64,000 nucleotides of DNA, from assembly GCF_933775445.1 (NCBI RefSeq), contig NW_026089507.1, forward strand, positions 62,001 to 126,000, read 5' to 3'. Source of the stretch: Argentina anserina (lineage: Eukaryota; Streptophyta; Magnoliopsida; Rosales; Rosaceae). Every line of letters begins with the position of its first letter. The first letter of the stretch is position 1. The notes beneath the pieces are model-generated. The model was not told the origin of the DNA and ran no database searches. It saw only the letters and a program-made list of their open reading frames with translations. Position numbers and translations under genes: made by a program. Below are positions 50,227-63,300 of the stretch, piece by piece.

Positions 50227-52350
50227 TATCTTTACATCGTTTGCGTATCTTTACTATTCCAATTGTGTATCTTTACATCGTTTGCGTATCTTTACTATTC
50301 CAATTGTGTATCTTTACATCGTTTGCGTATCTTTACTATTCCAATTTTGTATCTTTTCATTTCTCGTTTGAGTATCTTTCTGTAAGGCTTTCTGATGCGA
50401 GTTTCTATTGTATTTGAGAGTTTTCCAAGTGTGGGAGTGTGTTTCTTTCAAACTGTGTATCTTTATATCCATTGCGTATCTTTACTATTCCAATTTTGTA
50501 TCTTTTCATTTCTCGTTTGAGTATTTTTCTGTAAGGCTTTCTTATGCGAGTTTCTATTGAATTTGAGAGTTTTGCAAGTGTGGGAGTGTGTTTCTTTCAG
50601 ACTGAATATCTTTACATCGTTTGCGTATCTTTACTATTCCAATTGTGTATCTTTTCATTTCTCGTTTGAGTATCTTTCTGTAAGGCTTCTGATGCGAGTT
50701 TCTATTGTATTTGAGAGTTTTGCAAGTGTGGGAGTGTGTTTCTTTCAAACTAACTATCTTTACATTGTTTGCGTATCTTTACTATTCCAATTGTGTATCT
50801 TTACATCGTTTGCGTATCTTTACTATTCCAATTGTGTATCTTTTCATTTCTCGTTTGAGTATCTTTCTGTAAGGCTTTCTGATGCGAGTTTCTATTGAAT
50901 TTGAGAGTTTTGCAAGTGTGGGAGTGTGTTTCTTTCAAACTGAGTATCTTTACATAGTTTGCGTATCTTTACAATTCCAATTGCGTATCTTTACATCGTT
51001 TGCGTATCTTTACTATTCCAATTGTGTATCTTTTCATTTCTCGTTTAAGTATCTTTCTGTAAGGCTTTCTGATGCGAGTTTCTATTGAATTTGAGAGTTT
51101 TGCAAGTGTGGGAGTTTGTTTCTTTCAAACTGAGTATCTTTACATTGTTTGCGTATCTTTACTAATCCAATTGTGTATTTTTACATCGTTTGCGTATCTT
51201 TTCTATTCCAATTGTGTATCTTTTCATTTCTCGTTTGAGTATCTTTCTGTAAGGCTTTCTGATGCGAGTTTCTATTGAATTTGAGAGTTTTGCAAGTGTG
51301 GGAGTGTGTTTCTTTCAAACTGAGTATATTTACATCGTTTGCGTATCTTTACTATTCCAATTGTGTATCTTTTCATTTCTCGTTTGAGTATCTTTCTGTA
51401 AGGCTTCTGATGGGAGTTTCTATTGTATTTGAGAGTTTTGCAAGTGTGGGAGTGTGTTTCTTTCAAACTGAGTATCTTTACATCGTTTGCGTATCTTTAC
51501 TATTCCAATTGTGTATCTTTACATCGTTTGCGTATCTTTACTATTCCAATTGTGTATCTTTACATCGTTTGCGTATCTTTACTATTCCAATTGTGTATCT
51601 TTTCATTTCTCGTTTGAGTATCTTTCTGTAAGGCTTTCTGATGCGAGTTTCTATTGTATTTGAGAGTTTTCCAAGTGTGGGAGTGTGTTTCTTTCAAACT
51701 GTGTATCTTTATATCCATTGCGTATCTTTACTATTCCAATTTTGTATCTTTTCATCTCTCGTTTGAGTATTTTTCTGTAAGGCTTTCTTATGCGAGTTTC
51801 TATTGAATTTGAGAGTTTTGCAAGTGTGGGAGTGTGTTTCTTTCAGACTGAATATCTTTACATCGTTTGCGTATCTTTACTATTCCAATTGTGTATCTTT
51901 TCATTTCTCGTTTGAGTATCTTTCTGTAAGGCTTCTGATGCGAGTTTCTATTGTATTTGAGAGTTTTGCAAGTGTGGGAGTGTGTTTCTTTCAAACTAAC
52001 TATCTTTACATTGTTTGCGTATCTTTACTATTCCAATTGTGTATCTTTACATCGTTTGCGTATCTTTACTATTCCAATTGTGTATCTTTTCATTTCTCGT
52101 TTGAGTATCTTTCTGTAAGGCTTTCTGATGCGAGTTTCTATTGAATTTGAGAGTTTTGCAAGTGTGGGAGTGTGTTTCTTTCAAACTGAGTATCTTTACA
52201 TAGTTTGCGTATCTTTACAATTCCAATTGCGTATCTTTACATCGTTTGCGTATCTTTACTATTCCAATTGTGTATCTTTTCATTTCTCGTTTAAGTATCT
52301 TTCTGTAAGGCTTTCTGATGCGAGTTTCTATTGAATTTGAGAGTTTTGCA
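49110..52350 (+). repeat. Higher-order repeat, 1246-bp period (7 monomers)
   Basis: A seven-monomer unit with spacings 148, 231, 149, 148, 190, 190 and 190 (1246 in total) is tandem here, for example at 49998-51243 and onward from 51244. It equals the neighbouring 1815-bp unit minus 569 bp, the sum of three monomer spacings (149, 190 and 148) and two 41-bp modules. It is best read as a shortened derivative. The match fails near 52349, where GCAAGTG becomes GCAGGTG. Confidence 0.9.
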
Positions 52351-53502
52351 GGTGTGGGAGTGTGTTTCTTTCAAACTGAGTATCTTTGCATCGTTTGCGT
52401 ATCTTTACTATTCCAATTGTGTATCTTTTCATTTCTCGTTTAAGTATCTTTCTGTAAGGCTTTCTGATGCGAGTTTCTATTGAATTTGAGAGTTTTGCAA
52501 GTGTGGGAGTGTGTTTCTTTCAAACTGAGTATCTTTACATAGTTTGCGTATCTTTACAATTCCAATTGCGTATCTTTACATCGTTTGCGTATCTTTACTA
52601 TTCCAATTGTGTATCTTTTCATTTCTCGTTTGAGTATCTTTCTGTAAGGCTTCTGATGCGAGTTTCTATTGTATTTGAGAGTTTTGCAAGTGTGGGAGTG
52701 TGTTTCTTTCAAACTAACTATCTTTACATTGTTTGCGTATCTTTACTATTCCAATTGTGTATCTTTACATCGTTTGCGTATCTTTACTATTCCAATTGTG
52801 TATCTTTTCATTTCTCGTTTGAGTATCTTTCTGTAAGGCTTTCTGATGCGAGTTTTTATTGAATTTGAGAGTTTTGCAAGTGTGGGAGTGTGTTTCTTTC
52901 AAACTGAGTATATTTACATCGTTTGCGTATCTTTACTATTCCAATTGTGTATCTTTTCATTTCTCGTTTGAGTATCTTTCTGTAAGGCTTCTGATGGGAG
53001 TTTCTATTGAATTTGAGAGTTTTGCAAGTGTGGGAGTGTGTTTCTTTCAAACTGAGTATATTTACATCGTTTGCGTATCTTTACTATTCCAATTGTGTAT
53101 CTTTTCATTTCTCGTTTGAGTATCTTTCTGTAACGCTTCTGATGGGAGTTTCTATTGTATTTGAGAGTTTTGCAAGTGTGGGAGTGTGTTTCTTTCAAAC
53201 TGAGTATCTTTACATCGTTTGCGTATCTTTACTATTCCAATTGTGTATCTTTACATCGTTTGCGTATCTTTACTATTCCAATGTGTATCTTTACATCGTT
53301 TGCGTATCTTTACTATTCCAATTGTGTATCTTTTCATTTCTCGTTTGAGTATCTTTCTGTAAGGCTTTCTGATGCGAGTTTCTATTGTATTTGAGAGTTT
53401 TCCAAGTGTGGGAGTGTGTTTCTTTCAAACTGTGTATCTTTATATCCATTGCGTATCTTTACTATTGCAATTTTGTATCTTTTCATTTCTCGTTTGAGTA
53501 TT
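52350..53502 (+). repeat. Disordered segment between 1246-bp units
   Basis: Monomers here do not follow the 1246-bp order. One short monomer (from 52300) has GCAGGTG with GTATCTTTGCATCG, features otherwise confined to the first 24 kb. It is followed by repeated A and B monomers and by two consecutive short B-type monomers (from 52977 and 53125). The first of these combines the B-type junction with the A-type TTGAATTTGAG, so it looks recombinant. Spacing between the TTCTTATGCG markers on either side is 1731 instead of 1246. Confidence 0.75.
53125..53353 (+). repeat. Monomer with GTAACGC junction and CCAATGTG deletion, first of a linked group
   Basis: This three-module B monomer carries two rare linked changes: GTAACGCTTCTG instead of GTAAGGCTTCTG at the junction, and a one-base loss in the second module's CCAATTGTG. 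The pair occurs together in the monomers whose junctions are near 53131, 55186, 56431 and 58920. A fifth copy of the junction variant near 60505 lacks the one-base loss. The pattern dates the deletion after the junction change, or shows a later exchange that restored the base. Confidence 0.85.
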
Positions 53503-54698
53503 TTTCTGTAAGGCTTTCTTATGCGAGTTTCTATTGAATTTGAGAGTTTTGCAAGTGTGGGAGTGTGTTTCTTTCAGACTGAATATCTTTACATCGTTTG
53601 CGTATCTTTACTATTCCAATTGTGTATCTTTTCATTTCTCGTTTGAGTATCTTTCTGTAAGGCTTCTGATGCGAGTTTCTATTGTATTTGAGAGTTTTGC
53701 AAGTGTGGGAGTGTGTTTCTTTCAAACTAACTATCTTTACATTGTTTGCGTATCTTTACTATTCCAATTGTGTATCTTTACATTGTTTGCGTATCTTTAC
53801 TATTCCAATTGTGTATCTTTTCATTTCTCGTTTGAGTATCTTTCTGTAAGGCTTTCTGATGCGAGTTTCTATTGAATTTGAGAGTTTTGCAAGTGTGGGA
53901 GTGTGTTTCTTTCAAACTGAGTATCTTTACATAGTTTGCGTATCTTTACAATTCCAATTGCGTATCTTTACATCGTTTGCGTATCTTTACTATTCCAATT
54001 GTGTATCTTTTCATTTCTCGTTTAAGTATCTTTCTGTAAGGCTTTCTAATGCGAGTTTCTATTGAATTTGAGAGTTTTGCAAGTGTGGGAGTGTGTTTCT
54101 TTCAAACTGAGTATCTTTACATAGTTTGCGTATCTTTACTAATCCAATTGTGTATTTTTACATCGTTTGCGTATCTTTTCTATTCCAATTGTGTATCTTT
54201 TCATTTCTCGTTTGAGTATCTTTCTGTAAGGCTTTCTGATGCGAGTTTCTATTGAATTTGAGAGTTTTGCAAGTGTGGGAGTGTGTTTCTTTCAAACTGA
54301 GTATATTTACATCGTTTGCGTATCTTTACTATTCCAATTGTGTATCTTTTCATTTCTCGTTTGAGTATCTTTCTGTAAGGCTTCTGATGGGAGTTTCTAT
54401 TGTATTTGAGAGTTTTGCAAGTGTGGGAGTGTGTTTCTTTCAAACTGAGTATCTTTACATCGTTTGCGTATCTTTACTATTCCAATTGTGTATCTTTACA
54501 TCGTTTGCGTATCTTTACTATTCCAATTGTGTATCTTTACATCGTTTGCGTATCTTTACTATTCCAATTGTGTATCTTTTCATTTCTCGTTTGAGTATCT
54601 TTCTGTAAGGCTTTCTGATGCGAGTTTCTATTGTATTTGAGAGTTTTCCAAGTGTGGGAGTGTGTTTCTTTCAAACTGTGTATCTTTATATCCATTGC

Positions 54699-54833
54699 GT
54701 ATCTTTACTATTCCAATTTTGTATCTTTTCATTTCTCGTTTGCGTATCTTTACTATTCCAATTGTGTATCTTTTCATTTCTCGTTTAAGTATCTTTACTA
54801 TTCCAATTGTGTATCTTTTCATTTCTCGTTTAA
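54699..54833 (+). repeat. Three tandem 45-bp octamer-bounded units
   Basis: A 22-bp half-module plus the 23-bp tail (GTATCTTTTC to CTCGTTT plus two bases) is repeated three times, starting at 54699, 54744 and 54789. The copies end CGTTTGC, CGTTTAA and CGTTTAA. This makes a 239-bp monomer (54600-54838), equal to 149 plus two times 45. It is the only triplicate of this unit that I saw. It shows that slippage or unequal exchange can use the octamer before the tail as well as those between modules. Confidence 0.92.
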
Positions 54834-57800
54834 GTATCTTTCTGTAAGGCTTTCTGATGCGAGTTTCTATTGAATTTGAGAGTTTTGCAAGTGTGGGAGT
54901 GTGTTTCTTTCAAATTGAGTATCTTTACATAGTTTGCGTATCTTTACTATTCCAATTGTGTATTTTTACATCGTTTGCGTATCTTTTCTATTCCAATTGT
55001 GTATCTTTTCATTTCTCGTTTGAGTATCTTTCTGTAAGGCTTTCTGATGCGAGTTTCTATTGAATTTGAGAGTTTTGCAAGTGTGGGAGTGTGTTTCTTT
55101 CAAACTGAGTATATTTACATCGTTTGCGTATCTTTACTATTCCAATTGTGTATCTTTTCATTTCTCGTTTGAGTATCTTTCTGTAACGCTTCTGATGGGA
55201 GTTTCTATTGTATTTGAGAGTTTTGCAAGTGTGGGAGTGTGTTTCTTTCAAACTGAGTATCTTTACATCGTTTGCGTATCTTTACTATTCCAATTGTGTA
55301 TCTTTACATCGTTTGCGTATCTTTACTATTCCAATGTGTATCTTTACATCGTTTGCGTATCTTTACTATTCCAATTGTGTATCTTTTCATTTCTCGTTTG
55401 AGTATCTTTCTGTAAGGCTTTCTGATGCGAGTTTCCATTGTATTTGAGAGTTTTCCAAGTGTGGGAGTGTGTTTCTTTCAAACTGTGTATCTTTATATCC
55501 ATTGCGTATCTTTACTATTCCAATTTTGTATCTTTTCATTTCTCGTTTGAGTATTTTTCTGTAAGGCTTTCTTATGCGAGTTTCTATTGAATTTGAGAGT
55601 TTTGCAAGTGTGGGAGTGTGTTTCTTTCAGACTGAATATCTTTACATCGTTTGCGTATCTTTACTATTCCAATTGTGTATCTTTTCATTTCTCGTTTGAG
55701 TATCTTTCTGTAAGGCTTCTGATGCGAGTTTCTATTGTATTTGAGAGTTTTGCAAGTGTGGGAGTGTGTTTCTTTCAAACTAACTATCTTTACATTGTTT
55801 GCGTATCTTTACTATTCCAATTGTGTATCTTTACATCGTTTGCGTATCTTTACTATTCCAATTGTGTATCTTTTCATTTCTCGTTTGAGTATCTTTCTGT
55901 AAGGCTTTCTGATGCGAGTTTCTATTGAATTTGAGAGTTTTGCAAGTGTGGGAGTGTGTTTCTTTCAAACTGAGTATCTTTACATAGTTTGCGTATCTTT
56001 ACAATTCCAATTGCGTATCTTTACATCATTTGCGTATCTTTACTATTCCAATTGTGTATCTTTTCATTTCTCGTTTAAGTATCTTTCTGTAAGGCTTTCT
56101 GATGCGAGTTTCTATTGAATTTGAGAGTTTTGCAAGTGTGGGAGTGTGTTTCTTTCAAATTGAGTATCTTTACATAGTTTGCGTATCTTTACTATTCCAA
56201 TTGTGTATTTTTACATCGTTTGCGTATCTTTTCTATTCCAATTGTGTATCTTTTCATTTCTCGTTTGAGTATCTTTCTGTAAGGCTTTCTGATGCGAGTT
56301 TCTATTGAATTTGAGAGTTTTGCAAGTGTGGGAGTGTGTTTCTTTCAAACTGAGTATATTTACATCGTTTGCGTATCTTTACTATTCCAATTGTGTATCT
56401 TTTCATTTCTCGTTTGAGTATCTTTCTGTAACGCTTCTGATGGGAGTTTCTATTGTATTTGAGAGTTTTGCAAGTGTGGGAGTGTGTTTCTTTCAAACTG
56501 AGTATCTTTACATCGTTTGCGTATCTTTACTATTCCAATTGTGTATCTTTACATCGTTTGCGTATCTTTACTATTCCAATGTGTATCTTTACATCGTTTG
56601 CGTATCTTTACTATTCCAATTGTGTATCTTTTCATTTCTCGTTTGAGTATCTTTCTGTAAGGCTTTCTGATGCGAGTTTCTATTGTATTTGAGAGTTTTC
56701 CAAGTGTGGGAGTGTGTTTCTTTCAAACTGTGTATCTTTATATCCTTTGCGTATCTTTACTATTCCAATTTTGTATCTTTTCATTTCTCGTTTGAGTATT
56801 TTTCTGTAAGGCTTTCTTATGCGAGTTGCTATTGAATTTGAGAGTTTTGCAAGTGTGGGAGTGTGTTTCTTTCAGACTGAATATCTTTACATCGTTTGCG
56901 TATCTTTACTATTCCAATTGTGTATCTTTTCATTTCTCGTTTGAGTATCTTTCTGTAAGGCTTCTGATGCGAGTTTCTATTGTATTTGAGAGTTTTGCAA
57001 GTGTGGGAGTGTGTTTCTTTCAAACTAACTATCTTTACATTGTTTGCGTATCTTTACTATTCCAATTGTGTATCTTTACATCGTTTGCGTATCTTTACTA
57101 TTCCAATTGTGTATCTTTTCATTTCTCGTTTGAGTATCTTTCTGTAAGGCTTTCTGATGCGAGTTTCTATTGAATTTGAGAGTTTTGCAAGTGTGGGAGT
57201 GTGTTTCTTTCAAACTGAGTATCTTTACATAGTTTGCGTATCTTTACAATTCCAATTGCGTATCTTTACATCGTTTGCGTATCTTTACTATTCCAATTGT
57301 GTATCTTTTCATTTCTCGTTTAAGTATCTTTCTGTAAGGCTTTCTGATGCGAGTTTCTATTGAATTTGAGAGTTTTGCAAGTGTGGGAGTGTGTTTCTTT
57401 CAAACTGAGTATCTTTACATAGTTTGCGTATCTTTACTAATCCAATTGTGTATTTTTACATCGTTTGCGTATCTTTTCTATTCCAATTGTGTATCTTTTC
57501 ATTTCTCGTTTGAGTATCTTTCTGTAAGGCTTTCTGATGCGAGTTTCTATTGAATTTGAGAGTTTTGCAAGTGTGGGAGTGTGTTTCTTTCAAACTGAGT
57601 ATATTTACATCGTTTGCGTATCTTTACTATTCCAATTGTGTATCTTTTCATTTCTCGTTTGAGTATCTTTCTGTAAGGCTTCTGATGGGAGTTTCTATTG
57701 TATTTGAGAGTTTTGCAAGTGTGGGAGTGTGTTTCTTTCAAACTGAGTATCTTTACATCGTTTGCGTATCTTTACTATTCCAATTGTGTATCTTTACATC

Positions 57801-60158
57801 GTCTGCGTATCTTTACTATTCCAATTGTGTATCTTTACATCGTTTGCGTATCTTTACTATTCCAATTGTGTATCTTTTCATTTCTCGTTTGAGTATCTTT
57901 CTGTAAGGCTTTCTGATGCGAGTTTCTATTGTATTTGAGAGTTTTCCAAGTGTGGGAGTGTGTTTCTTTCAAACTGTGTATCTTTATATCCATTGCGTAT
58001 CTTTACTATTCCAATTTTGTATCTTTTCATTTCTCGTTTGAGTATTTTTCTGTAAGGCTTTCTTATGCGAGTTTCTATTGAATTTGAGAGTTTTGCAAGT
58101 GTGGGAGTGTGTTTCTTTCAGACTGAATATCTTTACATCGTTTGCGTATCTTTACTATTCCAATTGTGTATCTTTTCATTTCTCGTTTGAGTATCTTTCT
58201 GTAAGGCTTCTGATGCGAGTTTCTATTGTATTTGAGAGTTTTGCAAGTGTGGGAGTGTGTTTCTTTCAAACTAACTATCTTTACATTGTTTGCGTATCTT
58301 TACTATTCCAATTGTGTATCTTTACATCGTTTGCGTATCTTTACTATTCCAATTGTGTATCTTTTCATTTCTCGTTTGAGTATCTTTCTGTAAGGCTTTC
58401 TGATGCGAGTTTCTATTGAATTTGAGAGTTTTGCAAGTGTGGGAGTGTGTTTCTTTCAAACTGAGTATCTTTACATAGTTTGCGTATCTTTACAATTCCA
58501 ATTGCGTATCTTTACATCGTTTGCGTATCTTTACTATTCCAATTGTGTATCTTTTCATTTCTCGTTTAAGTATCTTTCTGTAAGGCTTTCTGATGCGAGT
58601 TTCTATTGAATTTGAGAGTTTTGCAAGTGTGGGAGTGTGTTTCTTTCAAATTGAGTATCTTTACATAGTTTGCGTATCTTTACTATTCCAATTGTGTATT
58701 TTTACATCGTTTGCGTATCTTTTCTATTCCAATTGTGTATCTTTTCATTTCTCGTTTGAGTATCTTTCTGTAAGGCTTTCTGATGCGAGTTTCTATTGAA
58801 TTTGAGAGTTTTGCAAGTGTGGGAGTGTGTTTCTTTCAAACTGAGTATATTTACATCGTTTGCGTATCTTTACTATTCCAATTGTGTATTTTTTCATTTC
58901 TCGTTTGAGTATCTTTCTGTAACGCTTCTGATGGGAGTTTCTATTGTATTTGAGAGTTTTGCAAGTGTGGGAGTGTGTTTCTTTCAAACTGAGTATCTTT
59001 ACATCGTTTGCGTATCTTTACTATTCCAATTGTGTATCTTTACATCGTTTGCGTATCTTTACTATTCCAATGTGTATCTTTACATCGTTTGCGTATCTTT
59101 ACTATTCCAATTGTGTATCTTTTCATTTCTCGTTTGAGTATCTTTCTGTAAGGCTTTCTGATGCGAGTTTCTATTGTATTTGAGAGTTTTCCAAGTGTGG
59201 GAGTGTGTTTCTTTCAAACTGTGTATCTTTATATCCATTGCGTATCTTTACTATTCCAATTTTGTATCTTTTCATTTCTCGTTTGAGTATTTTTCTGTAA
59301 GGCTTTCTTATGCGAGTTTCTATTGAATTTGAGAGTTTTGCAAGTGTGGGAGTGTGTTTCTTTCAGACTGAATATCTTTACATCGTTTGCGTATCTTTAC
59401 TATTCCAATTGTGTATCTTTTCATTTCTCGTTTGAGTATCTTTCTGTAAGGCTTCTGATGCGAGTTTCTATTGTATTTGAGAGTTTTGCAAGTGTGGGAG
59501 TGTGTTTCTTTCAAACTAACTATCTTTACATTGTTTGCGTATCTTTACTATTCCAATTGTGTATCTTTACATCGTTTGCGTATCTTTACTATTCCAATTG
59601 TGTATCTTTTCATTTCTCGTTTGAGTATCTTTCTGTAAGGCTTTCTGATGCGAGTTTCTATTGAATTTGAGAGTTTTGCAAGTGTGGGAGTGTGTTTCTT
59701 TCAAACTGAGTATCTTTACATAGTTTGCGTATCTTTACAATTCCAATTGCGTATCTTTACATCGTTTGCGTATCTTTACTATTCCAATTGTGTATCTTTT
59801 CATTTCTCGTTTAAGTATCTTTCTGTAAGGCTTTCTGATGCGAGTTTCTATTGAATTTGAGAGTTTTGCAAGTGTGGGAGTGTGTTTCTTTCAAACTGAG
59901 TATCTTTACATAGTTTGCGTATCTTTACTAATCCAATTGTGTATTTTTACATCGTTTGCGTATCTTTTCTATTCCAATTGTGTATCTTTTCATTTCTCGT
60001 TTGAGTATCTTTCTGTAAGGCTTTCTGATGCGAGTTTCTATTGAATTTGAGAGTTTTGCAAGTGTGGGAGTGTGTTTCTTTCAAACTGAGTATATTTACA
60101 TCGTTTGCGTATCTTTACTATTCCAATTGTGTATCTTTTCATTTCTCGTTTGAGTATT

Positions 60159-60348
60159 TTTCTGTAAGGCTTTCTTATGCGAGTTTCTATTGAATTTGAG
60201 AGTTTTGCAAGTGTGGGAGTGTGTTTCTTTCAAACTGAGTATCTTTACATAGTTTGCGTATCTTTACTATTCCAATTGTGTATTTTTACATCGTTTGCGT
60301 ATCTTTTCTATTCCAATTGTGTATCTTTTCATTTCTCGTTTGAGTATC
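60159..60348 (+). repeat. Chimeric monomer joining two subtypes
   Basis: The left end has the marker junction GAGTATTTTTCTG with GGCTTTCTTATGCG. The rest has CAAACTGAGTATCTTTACATAG and GTATTTTTACATC, which belong to a different monomer of the 1246-bp unit. In every other copy, the TTCTTATGCG junction is followed by CAGACTGAATATC. An exchange within the conserved core, between about 60185 and 60232, explains it. It accounts for the insertion that lengthens this unit to 1585 bp. Confidence 0.85.
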
Positions 60349-63300
60349 TTTCTGTAAGGCTTTCTGATGCGAGTTTCTATTGAATTTGAGAGTTTTGCAA
60401 GTGTGGGAGTGTGTTTCTTTCAAACTGAGTATATTTACATCGTTTGCGTATCTTTACTATTCCAATTGTGTATCTTTTCATTTCTCGTTTGAGTATCTTT
60501 CTGTAACGCTTCTGATGGGAGTTTCTATTGTATTTGAGAGTTTTGCAAGTGTGGGAGTGTGTTTCTTTCAAACTGAGTATCTTTACATCGTTTGCGTATC
60601 TTTACTATTCCAATTGTGTATCTTTACATCGTTTGCGTATCTTTACTATTCCAATTGTGTATCTTTACATCGTTTGCGTATCTTTACTATTCCAATTGTG
60701 TATCTTTTCATTTCTCGTTTGAGTATCTTTCTGTAAGGCTTTCTGATGCGAGTTTCTATTGTATTTGAGAGTTTTCCAAGTGTGGGAGTGTGTTTCTTTC
60801 AAACTGTGTATCTTTATATCCATTGCGTATCTTTACTATTCCAATTTTGTATCTTTTCATTTCTCGTTTGAGTATTTTTCTGTAAGGCTTTCTTATGCGA
60901 GTTTCTATTGAATTTGAGAGTTTTGCAAGTGTGGGAGTGTGTTTCTTTCAGACTGAATATCTTTACATCGTTTGCGTATCTTTACTATTCCAATTGTGTA
61001 TCTTTTCATTTCTCGTTTGAGTATCTTTCTGTAAGGCTTCTGATGCGAGTTTCTATTGTATTTGAGGGTTTTGCAAGTGTGGGAGTGTGTTTCTTTCAAA
61101 CTAACTATCTTTACATTGTTTGCGTATCTTTACTATTCCAATTGTGTATCTTTACATCGTTTGCGTATCTTTACTATTCCAATTGTGTATCTTTTCATTT
61201 CTCGTTTGAGTATCTTTCTGTAAGGCTTTCTGATGCGAGTTTCTATTGAATTTGAGAGTTTTGCAAGTGTGGGAGTGTGTTTCTTTCAAACTGAGTATCT
61301 TTACATAGTTTGCGTATCTTTACTATTCCAATTGTGTATTTTTACATCGTTTGCGTATCTTTTCTATTCCAATTGTGTACCTTTTCATTTCTCGTTTGAG
61401 TATCTTTCTGTAAGGCTTTCTGATGCGAGTTTCTATTGAATTTGAGAGTTTTGCAAGTGTGGGAGTGTGTTTCTTTCAAACTGAGTATATTTACATCGTT
61501 TGCGTATCTTTACTATTCCAATTGTGTATCTTTTCATTTCTCGTTTGAGTATCTTTCTGTAAGGCTTCTGATGGGAGTTTCTATTGTATTTGAGAGTTTT
61601 GCAAGTGTGGGAGTGTGTTTCTTTCAAACTGAGTATCTTTACATCGTTTGCGTATCTTTACTATTCCAATTGTGTATCTTTACATCGTTTGCGTATCTTT
61701 ACTATTCCAATTGTGTATCTTTACATCGTTTGCGTATCTTTACTATTCCAATTGTGTATCTTTTCATTTCTCGTTTGAGTATCTTTCTGTAAGGCTTTCT
61801 GATGCGAGTTTCTATTGTATTTGAGAGTTTTCCAAGTGTGGGAGTGTGTTTCTTTCAAACTGTGTATCTTTATATCCATTGCGTATCTTTACTATTCCAA
61901 TTTTGTATCTTTTCATTTCTCGTTTGAGTATTTTTCTGTAAGGCTTTCTTATGCGAGTTTCTATTGAATTTGAGAGTTTTGCAAGTGTGGGAGTGTGTTT
62001 CTTTCAGACTGAATATCTTTACATCGTTTGCGTATCTTTACTATTCCAATTGTGTATCTTTTCATTTCTCGTTTGAGTATCTTTCTGTAAGGCTTCTGAT
62101 GCGAGTTTCTATTGTATTTGAGAGTTTTGCAAGTGTGGGAGTGTGTTTCTTTCAAACTAACTATCTTTACATTGTTTGCGTATCTTTACTATTCCAATTG
62201 TGTATCTTTTCATTTCTCGTTTGAGTATCTTTCTGTAAGGCTTTCTGATGCGAGTTTCTATTGAATTTGAGAGTTTTGCAAGTGTGGGAGTGTGTTTCTT
62301 TCAAACTGAGTATCTTTACATAGTTTGCGTATCTTTACAATTCCAATTGCGTATCTTTACATCGTTTGCGTATCTTTACTATTCCAATTGTGTATCTTTT
62401 CATTTCTCGTTTAAGTATCTTTCTGTAAGGCTTTCTGATGCGAGTTTCTATTGAATTTGAGAGTTTTGCAAGTGTGGGAGTGTGTTTCTTTCAAACTGAG
62501 TATCTTTACATAGTTTGCGTATCTTTACTAATCCAATTGTGTATTTTTACATCGTTTGCGTATCTTTTCTATTCCAATTGTGTATCTTTTCATTTCTCGT
62601 TTGAGTATCTTTCTGTAAGGCTTTCTGATGCGAGTTTCTATTGAATTTGAGAGTTTTGCAAGTGTGGGAGTGTGTTTCTTTCAAACTGAGTATATTTACA
62701 TCGTTTGCGTATCTTTACTATTCCAATTGTGTATCTTTTCATTTCTCGTTTGAGTATCTTTCTGTAAGGCTTCTGATGGGAGTTTCTATTGTATTTGAGA
62801 GTTTTGCAAGTGTGGGAGTGTGTTTCTTTCAAACTGAGTATCTTTACATCGTTTGCGTATCTTTACTATTCCAATTGTGTATCTTTACATCGTTTGCGTA
62901 TCTTTACTATTCCAATTGTGTATCTTTACATCGTTTGCGTATCTTTACTATTCCAATTGTGTATCTTTTCATTTCTCGTTTGAGTATCTTTCTGTAAGGC
63001 TTTCTGATGCGAGTTTCTATTGTATTTGAGAGTTTTCCAAGTGTGGGAGTGTGTTTCTTTCAAACTGTGTATCTTTATATCCATTGCGTATCTTTACTAT
63101 TCCAATTTTGTATCTTTTCATTTCTCGTTTGAGTATTTTTCTGTAAGGCTTTCTTATGCGAGTTTCTATTGAATTTGAGAGTTTTGCAAGTGTGGGAGTG
63201 TGTTTCTTTCAGACTGAATATCTTTACATCGTTTGCGTATCTTTACTATTCCAATTGTGTATCTTTTCATTTCTCGTTTGAGTATCTTTCTGTAAGGCTT

